DNA from: Nodosilinea sp. FACHB-131
GTDB taxonomy: Bacteria > Cyanobacteriota > Cyanobacteriia > Phormidesmidales > Phormidesmidaceae
Length of the DNA stretch: 64,000 nucleotides
Direction: 5' to 3'
NCBI RefSeq assembly: GCF_014695395.1
Contig: NZ_JACJOF010000038.1
Location: 1 to 64,000 of the forward strand
Below the pieces are notes generated by a model that did no database searches, had not been told where the DNA came from, and saw nothing but the letters and a program-made list of their open reading frames with translations. Positions 45,411 through 53,710 of the stretch are shown here, piece by piece. The position numbers and the translations under genes were made by a program. The first letter of the stretch is position 1. Each line of letters opens with the position of its first letter.

Positions 45411-46781
45411 CTACCGAACTAAAATTTGCACTTGGAGGCCTTGGGGAGGCCGCAGCGAGAACGACGGCCCTGGGTGGGGCTCCATGTTCTGCCCTGGCAA
45501 CGGCCGCAGCTGAAACCGCTGGCCAATATCGGCCAGCAGCAGCACCGTCTCCAGCATGGTTAGCCCTTGGCCAGTGCAGGCGCGGGGGCCGCCGCCAAAG
45601 GGATAGTAGGCCTGGGGAGGAATGCGCTGGGTCGCATCGGGGGCCCAGCGCAGGGGGTTGAAGCGGTGGGGGTCATCAAACCAGCGGCTGTCGCGATGGG
45701 TGACCCACTGGCACATCACCACGTTTTCGCCGGGGTGAATGGGCTGCCCGGCAATTTCACAGGCCTGGGTGGCCACCCGGCCCGTTACCCAAGCCAGAGG
45801 GTACAGGCGCAGGGTTTCTTTAATTGTCCACTCGGTCAAGGGCAGGCGCGGAATGTCCTCCATACTGGGCGATCGCCCCCCGAGCACCGTTCGCCATTCC
45901 TCGACCAGGCGGTCTTCCCAGTCGGGGTAGTGGGCGATCTGCCACCAGGCCCAACAAAACACGTCAGGAATGGTGTCGTGGCCGACGATGACGTTAACCA
46001 ACTCGTCGCGCAGCTCGCGATCGCTCATGCCCACTCCCGTGTCATCCTGCACTTTGAGCAGCTGGCAGAGCATGTCGCCAGTATTGGAATTGTGCTGCCG
46101 CCTGGTCTCAATCACCTCGTAAATCCAGCGATCCATGGCCTCGGCCGCCTCGTGGTAGCGGCGGTTACTGGGGGTGGGAAAATGCTCGGGCATCAAGTAC
46201 AGCAGCCAGTTGCGATCGCGGTTGTCGTACTCCGTCAGTGCCGCATTCAACACCGCCTCAATGCTGTTCAAGTGGGCCAGCCCCGCCTCCCCAAAGGCAA
46301 TATGAGCAATGATCTGGCGGGCACAGCGGGTCATCACCGGACGAATGTCGAACACGTCGCCAGCGCTCCAGGTGTCGACCTGGGCGCGCATCTGAGCCAC
46401 CGCCAAATCGCCGTAATTCACCAGGTGGGAGCGCTGAAAGATCGGCTGCGTCAGCCGCCGCTGCCGCCGCCAAAAGGTGCCCTCACTCACGGCCAGTCCG
46501 TTGCCAAACAGCGGGTCAAAAAAGCGCGATTCGCGCCCCTCGGCCCGCGCCAAAAAGCTCGACCCCTTAGTGACAAAGACTTCTTTGATCAAATCGGGGT
46601 GGTTAAGAAAATAGACCGGGTGGGGGCCAAATCGTAGCCGCACAAAGTCACCGTACTCGGCGCAGCGGCTATAAAAATTGAGTGGGTTCAATCGATAGTT
46701 GAGGGCGTGGCCAATCACCGGGTAGCCCTTGGGCTCAGCTAAGGAGGGCGGTGATGGCAGCGGTTGGAGGGTGGTAGTCAT
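45411..46781 (-). CDS. Cytochrome P450
   Basis: A 456-residue soluble P450. The I-helix has VGHDTIPD in place of the usual AG.(D/E)T(T/S). The K-helix E-x-x-R is IKETLRLYP. The haem loop is FGGGPRACTGQGL with the thiolate cysteine in place, and PERF-type residues (HRFNPLRW) precede it. P450s hydroxylate or couple lipids, sugars or aromatics using a separate redox partner; none is adjacent. Its position inside a polysaccharide locus, between PIG-L and FemAB-like genes, suggests tailoring of a lipid carrier or modified sugar. Substrate is unknown. Confidence 0.93.
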   Translation of the reverse strand: MTTTLQPLPSPPSLAEPKGYPVIGHALNYRLNPLNFYSRCAEYGDFVRLRFGPHPVYFLNHPDLIKEVFVTKGSSFLARAEGRESRFFDPLFGNGLAVSEGTFWRRQRRLTQPIFQRSHLVNYGDLAVAQMRAQVDTWSAGDVFDIRPVMTRCARQIIAHIAFGEAGLAHLNSIEAVLNAALTEYDNRDRNWLLYLMPEHFPTPSNRRYHEAAEAMDRWIYEVIETRRQHNSNTGDMLCQLLKVQDDTGVGMSDRELRDELVNVIVGHDTIPDVFCWAWWQIAHYPDWEDRLVEEWRTVLGGRSPSMEDIPRLPLTEWTIKETLRLYPLAWVTGRVATQACEIAGQPIHPGENVVMCQWVTHRDSRWFDDPHRFNPLRWAPDATQRIPPQAYYPFGGGPRACTGQGLTMLETVLLLADIGQRFQLRPLPGQNMEPHPGPSFSLRPPQGLQVQILVR

Positions 46782-46830
46782 AGCTCAGCTCATCCTTATA
46801 AACGGGCACCAGCAGCAGAGATAAACGGCA

Positions 46831-47499
46831 TCAGACAATTTGGCGAACCAGGGCAAAGGCCTCGGCGGCGGCGACGCCCACTGTGGCCCCCCGCAGCTGA
46901 GCTAGGGCTTTCAGCGCGGGCAGCGATCGCGGATGGGGAAAGGCCTTCACCTCGTCGCGGTAGCAGTCCATTGCCTTGAGCTTGGTCTCTAGGTAGGGGG
47001 TAATGTCGGCAAACACTGTGGGCCGAAACACCTGGTCACCCTCCGGCGAGGCCCATTCGGTTTCCGAAAGGGTTTCGTAGCAGAGCACCTGCCGCACCGG
47101 GCAGCCGTTAATGGGTCGCGCCGCCACCAGCCCCGCCAGGTAGACCCGCTGGTGGTCAGCGTGAATATCACCCCGGTGCGGCAGGTATAGAATTGTGGGC
47201 CGCGCGCGCGAGATCGCCTCGCCAATAGCATTGGCCAATTGGTACCCTGGCAGGCTGTCGAGCCGGGGAGCCGGAAAATCGAGATGGGTGGTGCTGGTTA
47301 CCCCGAGGGCATGGTGGGCGGCGCGAATATCCTGGTTTAGGGCGGCCTGGTCGTCGTCGGGGTAGAGATCGGGGTCGCCCTTGGTCATAATCACCACATG
47401 CACCCTGTCCCCCGCGTCGGCGTGGCGGGCGATGGTGCCGCCGCAGCCCAAGACCTCATCGTCGGGGTGGGGGGCGACTACTAAAACAGACTGACTCAT
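46831..47499 (-). CDS. PIG-L family N-acetylglucosaminyl deacetylase-like protein
   Basis: A 222-residue zinc hydrolase of the LmbE/PIG-L fold. It opens VLVVAPHPDDEVLGCGGT, carrying the metal-binding HPDDE motif, and has a downstream H-x-D-H at DIHADHQ, the second metal site. Members deacetylate N-acetyl groups on sugars or amides. It lies 49 bases before the P450 and after WbqC in the same strand order. Likely substrate is an N-acetylated sugar intermediate of the polymer. Confidence 0.9.
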   Translation of the reverse strand: MSQSVLVVAPHPDDEVLGCGGTIARHADAGDRVHVVIMTKGDPDLYPDDDQAALNQDIRAAHHALGVTSTTHLDFPAPRLDSLPGYQLANAIGEAISRARPTILYLPHRGDIHADHQRVYLAGLVAARPINGCPVRQVLCYETLSETEWASPEGDQVFRPTVFADITPYLETKLKAMDCYRDEVKAFPHPRSLPALKALAQLRGATVGVAAAEAFALVRQIV

Positions 47500-47586
47500 A
47501 GAACGGTTTGGAGGAAGGGAAGAGGATCCGCATCAGTTGGGGGCAGCGACAGCCAAACCCAAGGGCAGGGAGGGCAATTTCTGGCG

Positions 47587-48309
47587 TCAAGCAATGCCTA
47601 GGGCTAGGGGCCGCGATTGCTTCACCGGCGCCTCTAAAAACCACCGGGTATCAGGGCCGCAGCAAAACAGCACGTCTAAAATCGATAGGTTAGGAATAAA
47701 ACCCGCCTCGGGGAAGAGCTGGGTATAGTGGGGCGGCACAAACTCCTGCCAGACAACTTTCACTCCGGCGGCATCGAAAAGGGCAAGATCCATATAGTCG
47801 CGCCCCCCCGGCCCCGAGAGATAGGTGTCGGCTCCCACGGCTTTGCAGGCCGAGAGCAGCAGCTCGCTTTTGTGCCCCTGAGTCGGCAATTCCGACAGGT
47901 GAATCATGGGAGTGTGGATGTCGAGCTGCTGCATGACCCACTTGATCAGCGCCATGTTTAGAGCGCAGAGATTCTGCCAATCCTGCTGCAACAAATACTG
48001 CAAATCTGTGGCGTAGCGATCGAAGTAGGGCGCAGGCGAATAATTGGTGGTTAGAGTGCCCCAGTGCTTCCGGTTCCAGGTGGTGTCGGGGTTGATTTTG
48101 ACATCGAGAATGTGCTGATTTTGCTGGTGCAAAACCGGCACCGTAAGCCACTGATCGCCCTGGCTGGTTTTGACTTTATTGCGGTGCTGCAAGCCTCGCC
48201 GCAAAAACTCAACGTTATCCATGACAACAAACACATCGGCCTGGGCAAGCTTATGAAAAAAACCGAGGTAGGGCAGGTACTGGGGCTGGTGAATGGCGGC
48301 GATAGTCAT
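47587..48309 (-). CDS. WbqC-like family protein
   Basis: A 240-residue protein beginning TIAAIHQPQYLPYLGFFHKL with the WbqC hallmark QPxYxPxxGFFxK, then FVVMDNVEFLRRGLQHRNKV and YLSGPGGRDYMD. WbqC-type genes are common in O-antigen and exopolysaccharide loci near amino-sugar genes, where they have been proposed to act as acyltransferases. The gene follows the priming transferase by 50 bases. The exact reaction is unknown to me. Confidence 0.88.
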   Translation of the reverse strand: MTIAAIHQPQYLPYLGFFHKLAQADVFVVMDNVEFLRRGLQHRNKVKTSQGDQWLTVPVLHQQNQHILDVKINPDTTWNRKHWGTLTTNYSPAPYFDRYATDLQYLLQQDWQNLCALNMALIKWVMQQLDIHTPMIHLSELPTQGHKSELLLSACKAVGADTYLSGPGGRDYMDLALFDAAGVKVVWQEFVPPHYTQLFPEAGFIPNLSILDVLFCCGPDTRWFLEAPVKQSRPLALGIA

Positions 48310-48359
48310 GGTAGATAAACGTGAAACAACTACATTGGCTACGGTGGATTTAGGTGGAT

Positions 48360-49037
48360 TTAAGGGAGTTCTATGTCCCGCTGTTCATAGATCCCTTCCT
48401 TACGCAAAACCACCGGGATCGTAAGCAGCAAAATCCAAAGATCCAGCCCCAGCGACCACTTTTCGACATACCAAACATCCAGACGAAGGCGATCGTTTAG
48501 GCTGTTGTCTAAGCCTCCCTTGACAGCTTCCCAGGCAGTCATGCCCGGCAGCATGAGCAAGCGCTGTTGCTGTTGAGGTGTATAGGTTTTGAGCGCTGAC
48601 ATCAGCAGGGGACGAGGCCCCACCAGGCTCATTTCACCGCGCAACACATTAAAGAGCTGGGGCAATTCGTCCAGGTGATAATCCCGCAAAATCTTGCCCA
48701 CGGCTGTAATGCGAGGATCGCCCTCAAAGGTGTTAATGCCGGCCCCAAAATGGATCGCCCCATCGACCATAGTGCGGAATTTGTAGATATAAAAGGGCTG
48801 GCCAAACTTGCCCATGCGCTCCTGTATGAAGAGAATTGGGCCAGGGGAACTGAGGCGGACGGCGATCGCGATCGCAACCAAGAGCGGGGCAATCATCACC
48901 ACCCCCACCGCCGCCAGCACCACATCTAGCAACCGCTTCAGCGCTAGCTGAAATTTGATGCCTTGGCGCTGATCGAGGCGAGCTTGCTCGATCAGAGTCC
49001 ACTGGGCCAGAGAACGGGTTTCAAAATAGGTTTGCAC
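48360..49037 (-). CDS. Priming sugar transferase (polyprenyl-phosphate hexose-1-phosphate transferase)
   Basis: A 225-residue PglC/WbaP-C-type enzyme. One membrane helix (VVLAAVGVVMIAPLLVAIAI) is followed by RMGKFGQPFYIYKFRTMV, then DELPQLFNVLRGEMSLVGPRP, the two conserved catalytic motifs. It starts the repeat unit by adding a sugar phosphate to undecaprenyl phosphate. I chose a GTG with a perfect GGAGG eight bases upstream. A longer frame would start inside the neighbouring DNA with an Arg/Trp-rich, unlikely N-terminus. Located downstream of a glycosyltransferase. Confidence 0.9.
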   Translation of the reverse strand: MQTYFETRSLAQWTLIEQARLDQRQGIKFQLALKRLLDVVLAAVGVVMIAPLLVAIAIAVRLSSPGPILFIQERMGKFGQPFYIYKFRTMVDGAIHFGAGINTFEGDPRITAVGKILRDYHLDELPQLFNVLRGEMSLVGPRPLLMSALKTYTPQQQQRLLMLPGMTAWEAVKGGLDNSLNDRLRLDVWYVEKWSLGLDLWILLLTIPVVLRKEGIYEQRDIELP

Positions 49038-49113
49038 GGACACCACCTCCGGTTGTGTAAGTACGATTGGGCAATGCGCGCGATCGCGCAGGGAAGCCCA
49101 AAAAACTGGAAAT

Positions 49114-50331
49114 CTAGCAAAGGGCGCTAGGAGCCGACAGCGTTTGAACCGTGACCTTCTCCAAGGTTGGAGCCGCCATCTGCAGCCCCAGCTCCTGGTA
49201 CCAGGTGGCCAGGCGCTCAAAGACATAGCGCTCGTCGTAGAGTGTCTCTACCCGCTGGCGACTGGCTGCGCCATACTGCTGCCGCAGGGCGCGATCGCCC
49301 AGCAGCTGCGCTATGGCTCTGGCTAAAGCATCGCTATCTTTAGGCGGCACAATCAGCCCGTTTTCGTGGGGAATGACCGCCTCGCGACAGCCGCGAATAT
49401 CGGTGGTGACAATCGGCAACCCCATGGCCATGGCTTCGAGAATGGAGCGAGGCAGCCCCTCGCCAAAGTAGGTGGGTAGGGTAAACACATCCAGCAGCCC
49501 CAGCAGTTCAGGGGTGTCGTCGCGAAAGCCGGTAAAGACAACGCAGTCTTGCAGTCCCAGCCCCTGTACCAGACTCAACAGTTCGGCTTGAAAGGGTTCG
49601 GGGTCGGTGCTCAGTTCGCCGCCAATAATCAGCAGGCGCAGCTTGGGAAAACGGGGCCGCAACTGGGCGATCGCCTCTACCAGATAGGCAAACCCCTTTT
49701 GTCGGGTCAGCCGCCCAATGGTGCCTACCACCAACGCGTCATGGGGAATGCCTAGAAGCTCGCGCAGTCTGGTTTGATCCTCTAGGCTGAGTCGCTGTCG
49801 AGAAAAAATGTGGCTGTCAACCCCGTTATTGAGATGGCGAATTTTGTGGGCCGAGCAAAGATTTTTCTGTTGAGCGGTGACAAAATCTTCGTAGCTTTGA
49901 GTCAGAATCAGGTCGGTAAACTGGGCACAAAATTTCTCAATCGCGAAGTAATTGGCATATTGCCGAGGCGACAGCAGATCGTGAAAGGGAAATCCGTGAG
50001 CCGTGTAAACAACGCGCTCAATGCCAGCAATTTTAGCCGCCATACGACCCAGGGCAGCGGCGATGGGCGTATGCACATGCACCAGATCATATTGCTGCTG
50101 CCGCATCAGCTGTACAAGCTGAATTAAACTTTTCAGGTTTTTGACGGGTGAAATTTCGCGATCGATTTGCACCGGACGCACCACGTAGCCAAGCTGCCGA
50201 AAGGTTTCGGCCTCAACATCAGGGGAACAAGCTACCTCGACCTCAAGCCCGCAATTTAGTAGATAGTCTATCTGGGGGCGCAGCAGTTTTAGGGTGGTCG
50301 CTCCCACCGCACAAATATGTAAAACTTTCAT
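49114..50331 (-). CDS. Glycosyltransferase family 4-like
   Basis: A 405-residue GT-B fold enzyme. Start MKVLHICAVGATTLKLL, donor-site motifs LVVGTIGRLTRQKGFAYLV and the ESILEAMAMGLP-like EAM segment with RSILEAMAMGLPIV near the C-terminus. It transfers a sugar to the lipid-linked repeat unit in the cytoplasm. It is the first gene after a 405-base gap and so may begin a second transcript with the priming transferase. Donor sugar is unknown. Confidence 0.9.
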   Translation of the reverse strand: MKVLHICAVGATTLKLLRPQIDYLLNCGLEVEVACSPDVEAETFRQLGYVVRPVQIDREISPVKNLKSLIQLVQLMRQQQYDLVHVHTPIAAALGRMAAKIAGIERVVYTAHGFPFHDLLSPRQYANYFAIEKFCAQFTDLILTQSYEDFVTAQQKNLCSAHKIRHLNNGVDSHIFSRQRLSLEDQTRLRELLGIPHDALVVGTIGRLTRQKGFAYLVEAIAQLRPRFPKLRLLIIGGELSTDPEPFQAELLSLVQGLGLQDCVVFTGFRDDTPELLGLLDVFTLPTYFGEGLPRSILEAMAMGLPIVTTDIRGCREAVIPHENGLIVPPKDSDALARAIAQLLGDRALRQQYGAASRQRVETLYDERYVFERLATWYQELGLQMAAPTLEKVTVQTLSAPSALC

Positions 50332-50736
50332 TTTTGAAAAAAGTAATTGGGCAAGGCATTATTGCCTTGTTAAGCACAATCTCGTGGTTCTAAGTAGGCT
50401 GAATTCTGTGTTTAATGTATATAAGTCTAGAGATTAAGTCGTGCCATTTTGCCAACCCTCAGGTGTTTTGTCGCTCTGTCTGGGTGGTGTTACTGGCGGT
50501 GCTCCAGGCTGGTTTTATAGCTATTGAAAGTGAGCAGAGAATTAGGGCTTTCAAGCAGTCCTTGGGCGCGGCATTTGCCTCAGCCGGTGTCTTAATCAAC
50601 TGGACATCTGCAACATAGCCAGTCTAGTTGCAATATTTCCCAGATGAATCTTTAAACGTCCTAATCAGCTTGACTACGGCTACAGCAGAAAAACTGAATT
50701 CAACAATCCGGTGCCAAGCAAATAGACCCCCAGGAT
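50332..50736. promoter_or_regulatory. Gap likely to hold a second promoter of the locus
   Basis: 405 bases between the secreted helical protein and the GT4 gene; both read minus. The region is more AT-rich than the genes, and short frames on either strand show no family. A promoter for the downstream subset is plausible; no element is certain. Confidence 0.35.
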
Positions 50737-52311
50737 TCAGGGAACCGTGATCTGCATTGATTCGCTGAGTTGGATCGGTATGGTGTGGGTAGTTCCCTCG
50801 TACTGGGCAATGACGGTGTAGGTGCTTTGGGGTAAGTAGAGGATCGCAATCTCACTCGGCACCTGGGTTTGCAGCAGAGTTTGTTCCCCGCGGCGCAGGG
50901 TCAGCTGGGTTCCAGCCGTGGGCAGATCCAGCTCTAGCCGCCCGATTGGGTAGCGAGCCTGGGCCAGCTTCAGCAGCGCTGCCCCAGCTTGACCACTGTC
51001 TAGCCGCATGGCCGATTCGCCCTGTTCTAGGATGCGATCGCCCAGGTCCTCAGCCGCCTGCAGAAATACTGGGTCACTGCTAGCGGCGTAGGCCTCCAGC
51101 AGAATATCGAGAAAAATCGTCTGCTCGGGGTCAAGGCCCTGGTCGGCCACCATCGCTCCCTGGCGCACCGTCTCGGGGGCGAGGCCATTTTTGCCTAAGT
51201 TTTTGAGATTGTTCCAGGCGAGCAGAAGGCGGTCGAGGTAGGCGCGATCGCCCGTTACTCGATAGGCCTGCACCAGTATGTAGAGAATGTTATGTTTGGC
51301 GTCACCGTAGAGGCTATCGACCGCCGGGCTACCGTCGGGGTTAAGCTTGCGAATAAAGTGCCCCCATTCCGGTATCCAGGCCCGCTCAACCCAGACTTGG
51401 GTCGTGGCCATGGCCCAGTCGCAGTACTGGGAATTACCGGTCAGGTTGCACAGCTCAAACAGCTGACGCACAAAGTACAGGGTGTCGGTGTCGCTGGAGG
51501 GTTCTTCGGGGCGCTCTAGCCCCTGGGTGAGCACAAACTGCTCGTAAAGCAGGGGCAGAGTGGGGTTCTGGGGATGTTGCCAGACAAACCTGAGTTTTTG
51601 GTCGGCCCAGGGCTGCAAGGCGGAGTTCGCATCGGCCAGTTTCACCATGCCCAGGGCTACCTGGCCATAGTCTTGGGTCAGGGTGAGGGCATGGCGGGGA
51701 GCCGCGCCGCTGGTGACATCGACCCAACCCCACAGGCCGGTGGGTTCGGCGGTGGACTGGGGCACATCGAAATGCTCCAGGGTGCTCTGGGCTAGCTCTA
51801 GGCAACGGGTTTGCAGGGCGCGATCGTCCGGAGACCACTGGCACAGCTCAGCGGCTCGGTCGATCAATCCTACAGGCTGCTTGTTTCCGGTCGTGGTGCG
51901 GGTGCTGGGGTCATTGGGGTCGCTGGGCAACTCGGCATCGTAGGCATAGGGAATCAGCCCCGTTTGCGGATTGCGGGCAGCAAAGAAGGTTTCGGCCAGC
52001 TGGGCCATCAGGGCATCGGCGGGGCGGTAGCCCAGATCTTTGAGCGCGGGCGGTAGGTAGTGATCCACATGGCCCCGCGCTAAGTTGGGCTGTTCGTTCA
52101 CCAGCGTAGTCCAATAGTTAGTGAGCAGCGTTAGGCCGGTGGTCAGAGCCTTATCCCCCACGGCGTAATAGGCTTCGGGCTGACCGTCGGGGCGATCGAC
52201 GACCGCCAGCGGCGGCAGGATGGCCGAGGGGGCACGGCTGTGGGCCAGCCCCACCAGGCCAGCGGTGGTGAGAGCAACGAGACTGCCGATGAGAGGACGG
52301 GACGGGGGCAT
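50737..52311 (-). CDS. Exported helical-toroid protein (glycosidase/lyase-like)
   Basis: A 524-residue protein with an N-terminal export signal (LIGSLVALTTAGLVGLAHS). Repeated helix pairs follow (QPVGLIDRAAELCQWSPDD and DTDTLYFVRQLFELCN, for example) of the kind that form an (alpha/alpha)6 toroid, as in polysaccharide lyases and glycosidases. A beta-rich tail ends RRGEQTLLQTQVPSEI...MQITVP. No family is certain and no catalytic set is proven. It lies between glycosyltransferase genes, so a role in trimming or binding the polymer is likely. Confidence 0.7.
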   Translation of the reverse strand: MPPSRPLIGSLVALTTAGLVGLAHSRAPSAILPPLAVVDRPDGQPEAYYAVGDKALTTGLTLLTNYWTTLVNEQPNLARGHVDHYLPPALKDLGYRPADALMAQLAETFFAARNPQTGLIPYAYDAELPSDPNDPSTRTTTGNKQPVGLIDRAAELCQWSPDDRALQTRCLELAQSTLEHFDVPQSTAEPTGLWGWVDVTSGAAPRHALTLTQDYGQVALGMVKLADANSALQPWADQKLRFVWQHPQNPTLPLLYEQFVLTQGLERPEEPSSDTDTLYFVRQLFELCNLTGNSQYCDWAMATTQVWVERAWIPEWGHFIRKLNPDGSPAVDSLYGDAKHNILYILVQAYRVTGDRAYLDRLLLAWNNLKNLGKNGLAPETVRQGAMVADQGLDPEQTIFLDILLEAYAASSDPVFLQAAEDLGDRILEQGESAMRLDSGQAGAALLKLAQARYPIGRLELDLPTAGTQLTLRRGEQTLLQTQVPSEIAILYLPQSTYTVIAQYEGTTHTIPIQLSESMQITVP

Positions 52312-52338
52312 GGTGTGAGGAGAAAGGCGGGGCGGGAG

Positions 52339-53697
52339 TTAGTGGGCGGGGATGAGGGACTGTTTAGTGTGCGGGCGCAGGTCACGGTAGAGGTTGACCA
52401 TGGCGGTGACATGGGCTTCGGTAGAAAAGTCGCGCTGGACGCGATCGCGCCCGGCTTGGCCCAGCTGCGATCGCAGGCCGCCATCCTGGAGCAGGGTTTC
52501 AAGGGCGTCGGCAAGGGCGAGCGGATCGCCGGGGGGCACCACCAGACCGTTGACGCCCGGCTCGATCTGTTCGCGCACGCCAGCGATATCAGTGCCGACG
52601 ATGGGCAGACCAAAGGCCATGGCCTCCAAGTGGGTCGTGGGGAACCCTTCATTGCCGCCGATCTCAACGACGCGATTTGCAGGACCCGTCGCCTGCGGTA
52701 GGCCATTAGCGAGAGCCCGCTTGGAGCCAGCACCGATCTCGAAATCGCCGTAGTCAAGCCGTTCATAGCTCACCGAGGGCAGCACCTCAATGTCGGTCAG
52801 CTGGTAAAACCCAAAGGGATTCGACTGCCACCCTGTGAAGGTGACGTTGTGCAGGTTTAGCGCTTGCCGCCGCTGCATCAGCCAGCCGGCGTGGTGCTGG
52901 TACTCGGCTTCAATATCCCCCACGCAGAGCACCACTAGGCGATCGGCCCAGCCCCGTCGGTTCAGCTCGGCGACCGCCTCCAGCAGGTGGTGATGGCCTT
53001 TGAAGGGCACCACTGAGGCAAAACAGCTAACTATTAACTTGCCCTCGCGCTTGAGCGCCTTGAGCCAAGCGCTTGGCTGGCCGGGAGCCAGGCTGGGACG
53101 CACGCTGTTGTAGATGGTGGTGGCCTTGGCCCGGCCCGTTGGGGTGAGGTCAGCTTGAATGGCATCGCACACGGTGACAATGCGGCTCGAAATCCATTCA
53201 AAATAGGTGTGAGAAATGCCCGCGAAGGGCAGCTGGCCATGCATGTGCCCCACTACCGGGCAGCCCCATAGCTTTGCCGCCGCGCCAATCATCAGGGTGC
53301 CTCGGCCGCCATCGACATGCACTAGGTCGGGCTGCCACTCCTGCATCAGCGCTAGGCACTGCCAGGTGTAAGGCAGCAGCTCGGTCATTACCACCTGGGT
53401 GCGCTTCCAGGTGGACCACTGCAACATTGCCTTGCCAAACTGGTTGAGGTGCTTACCGGGGGGTAAAACCTCGACCTCAAAACCAGCCTCTCGATAGGCG
53501 TCGGCGGCGCGACCTTCCCCGGCTAGCACCACCAGAGGGGTGACAGTATTGGGCAGATGGGTAATCAGCTCAAACAGCACCCGGTTAGCCCCGGCCATGC
53601 GTTGGTAATAGGCCAGGTAGTAGAGTACCCGCAGGGGCGGTGCCGCTGGCTGAGGCCCGAGGCTGGGGGCCAGTGGCTTAGATTCTAGAGATTGCAT
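52339..53697 (-). CDS. Glycosyltransferase family 4-like
   Basis: A 452-residue GT-B enzyme. N-terminal RVLYYLAYYQRMAGANRV, and the donor segment LIVSCFASVVPFKGHHHLLEA, then LEAMAFGLPIVGTDIAGVREQ. The glycine-rich region VVEIGGNEGFPTTHLEAM contains the donor-phosphate loop. It transfers a sugar within the repeat unit. It ends 27 bases before the helical-toroid gene and begins 13 bases after the preceding glycosyltransferase. Confidence 0.9.
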   Translation of the reverse strand: MQSLESKPLAPSLGPQPAAPPLRVLYYLAYYQRMAGANRVLFELITHLPNTVTPLVVLAGEGRAADAYREAGFEVEVLPPGKHLNQFGKAMLQWSTWKRTQVVMTELLPYTWQCLALMQEWQPDLVHVDGGRGTLMIGAAAKLWGCPVVGHMHGQLPFAGISHTYFEWISSRIVTVCDAIQADLTPTGRAKATTIYNSVRPSLAPGQPSAWLKALKREGKLIVSCFASVVPFKGHHHLLEAVAELNRRGWADRLVVLCVGDIEAEYQHHAGWLMQRRQALNLHNVTFTGWQSNPFGFYQLTDIEVLPSVSYERLDYGDFEIGAGSKRALANGLPQATGPANRVVEIGGNEGFPTTHLEAMAFGLPIVGTDIAGVREQIEPGVNGLVVPPGDPLALADALETLLQDGGLRSQLGQAGRDRVQRDFSTEAHVTAMVNLYRDLRPHTKQSLIPAH

Positions 53698-53710
53698 GGC
53701 GATACTTAGG

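Noticed and set aside
45567..46637. 356-codon plus-strand reading frame
   Set aside because: It lies antisense to the P450 gene and has Gly/Val/His-rich composition without any family motif. It is a shadow of a GC-rich gene.
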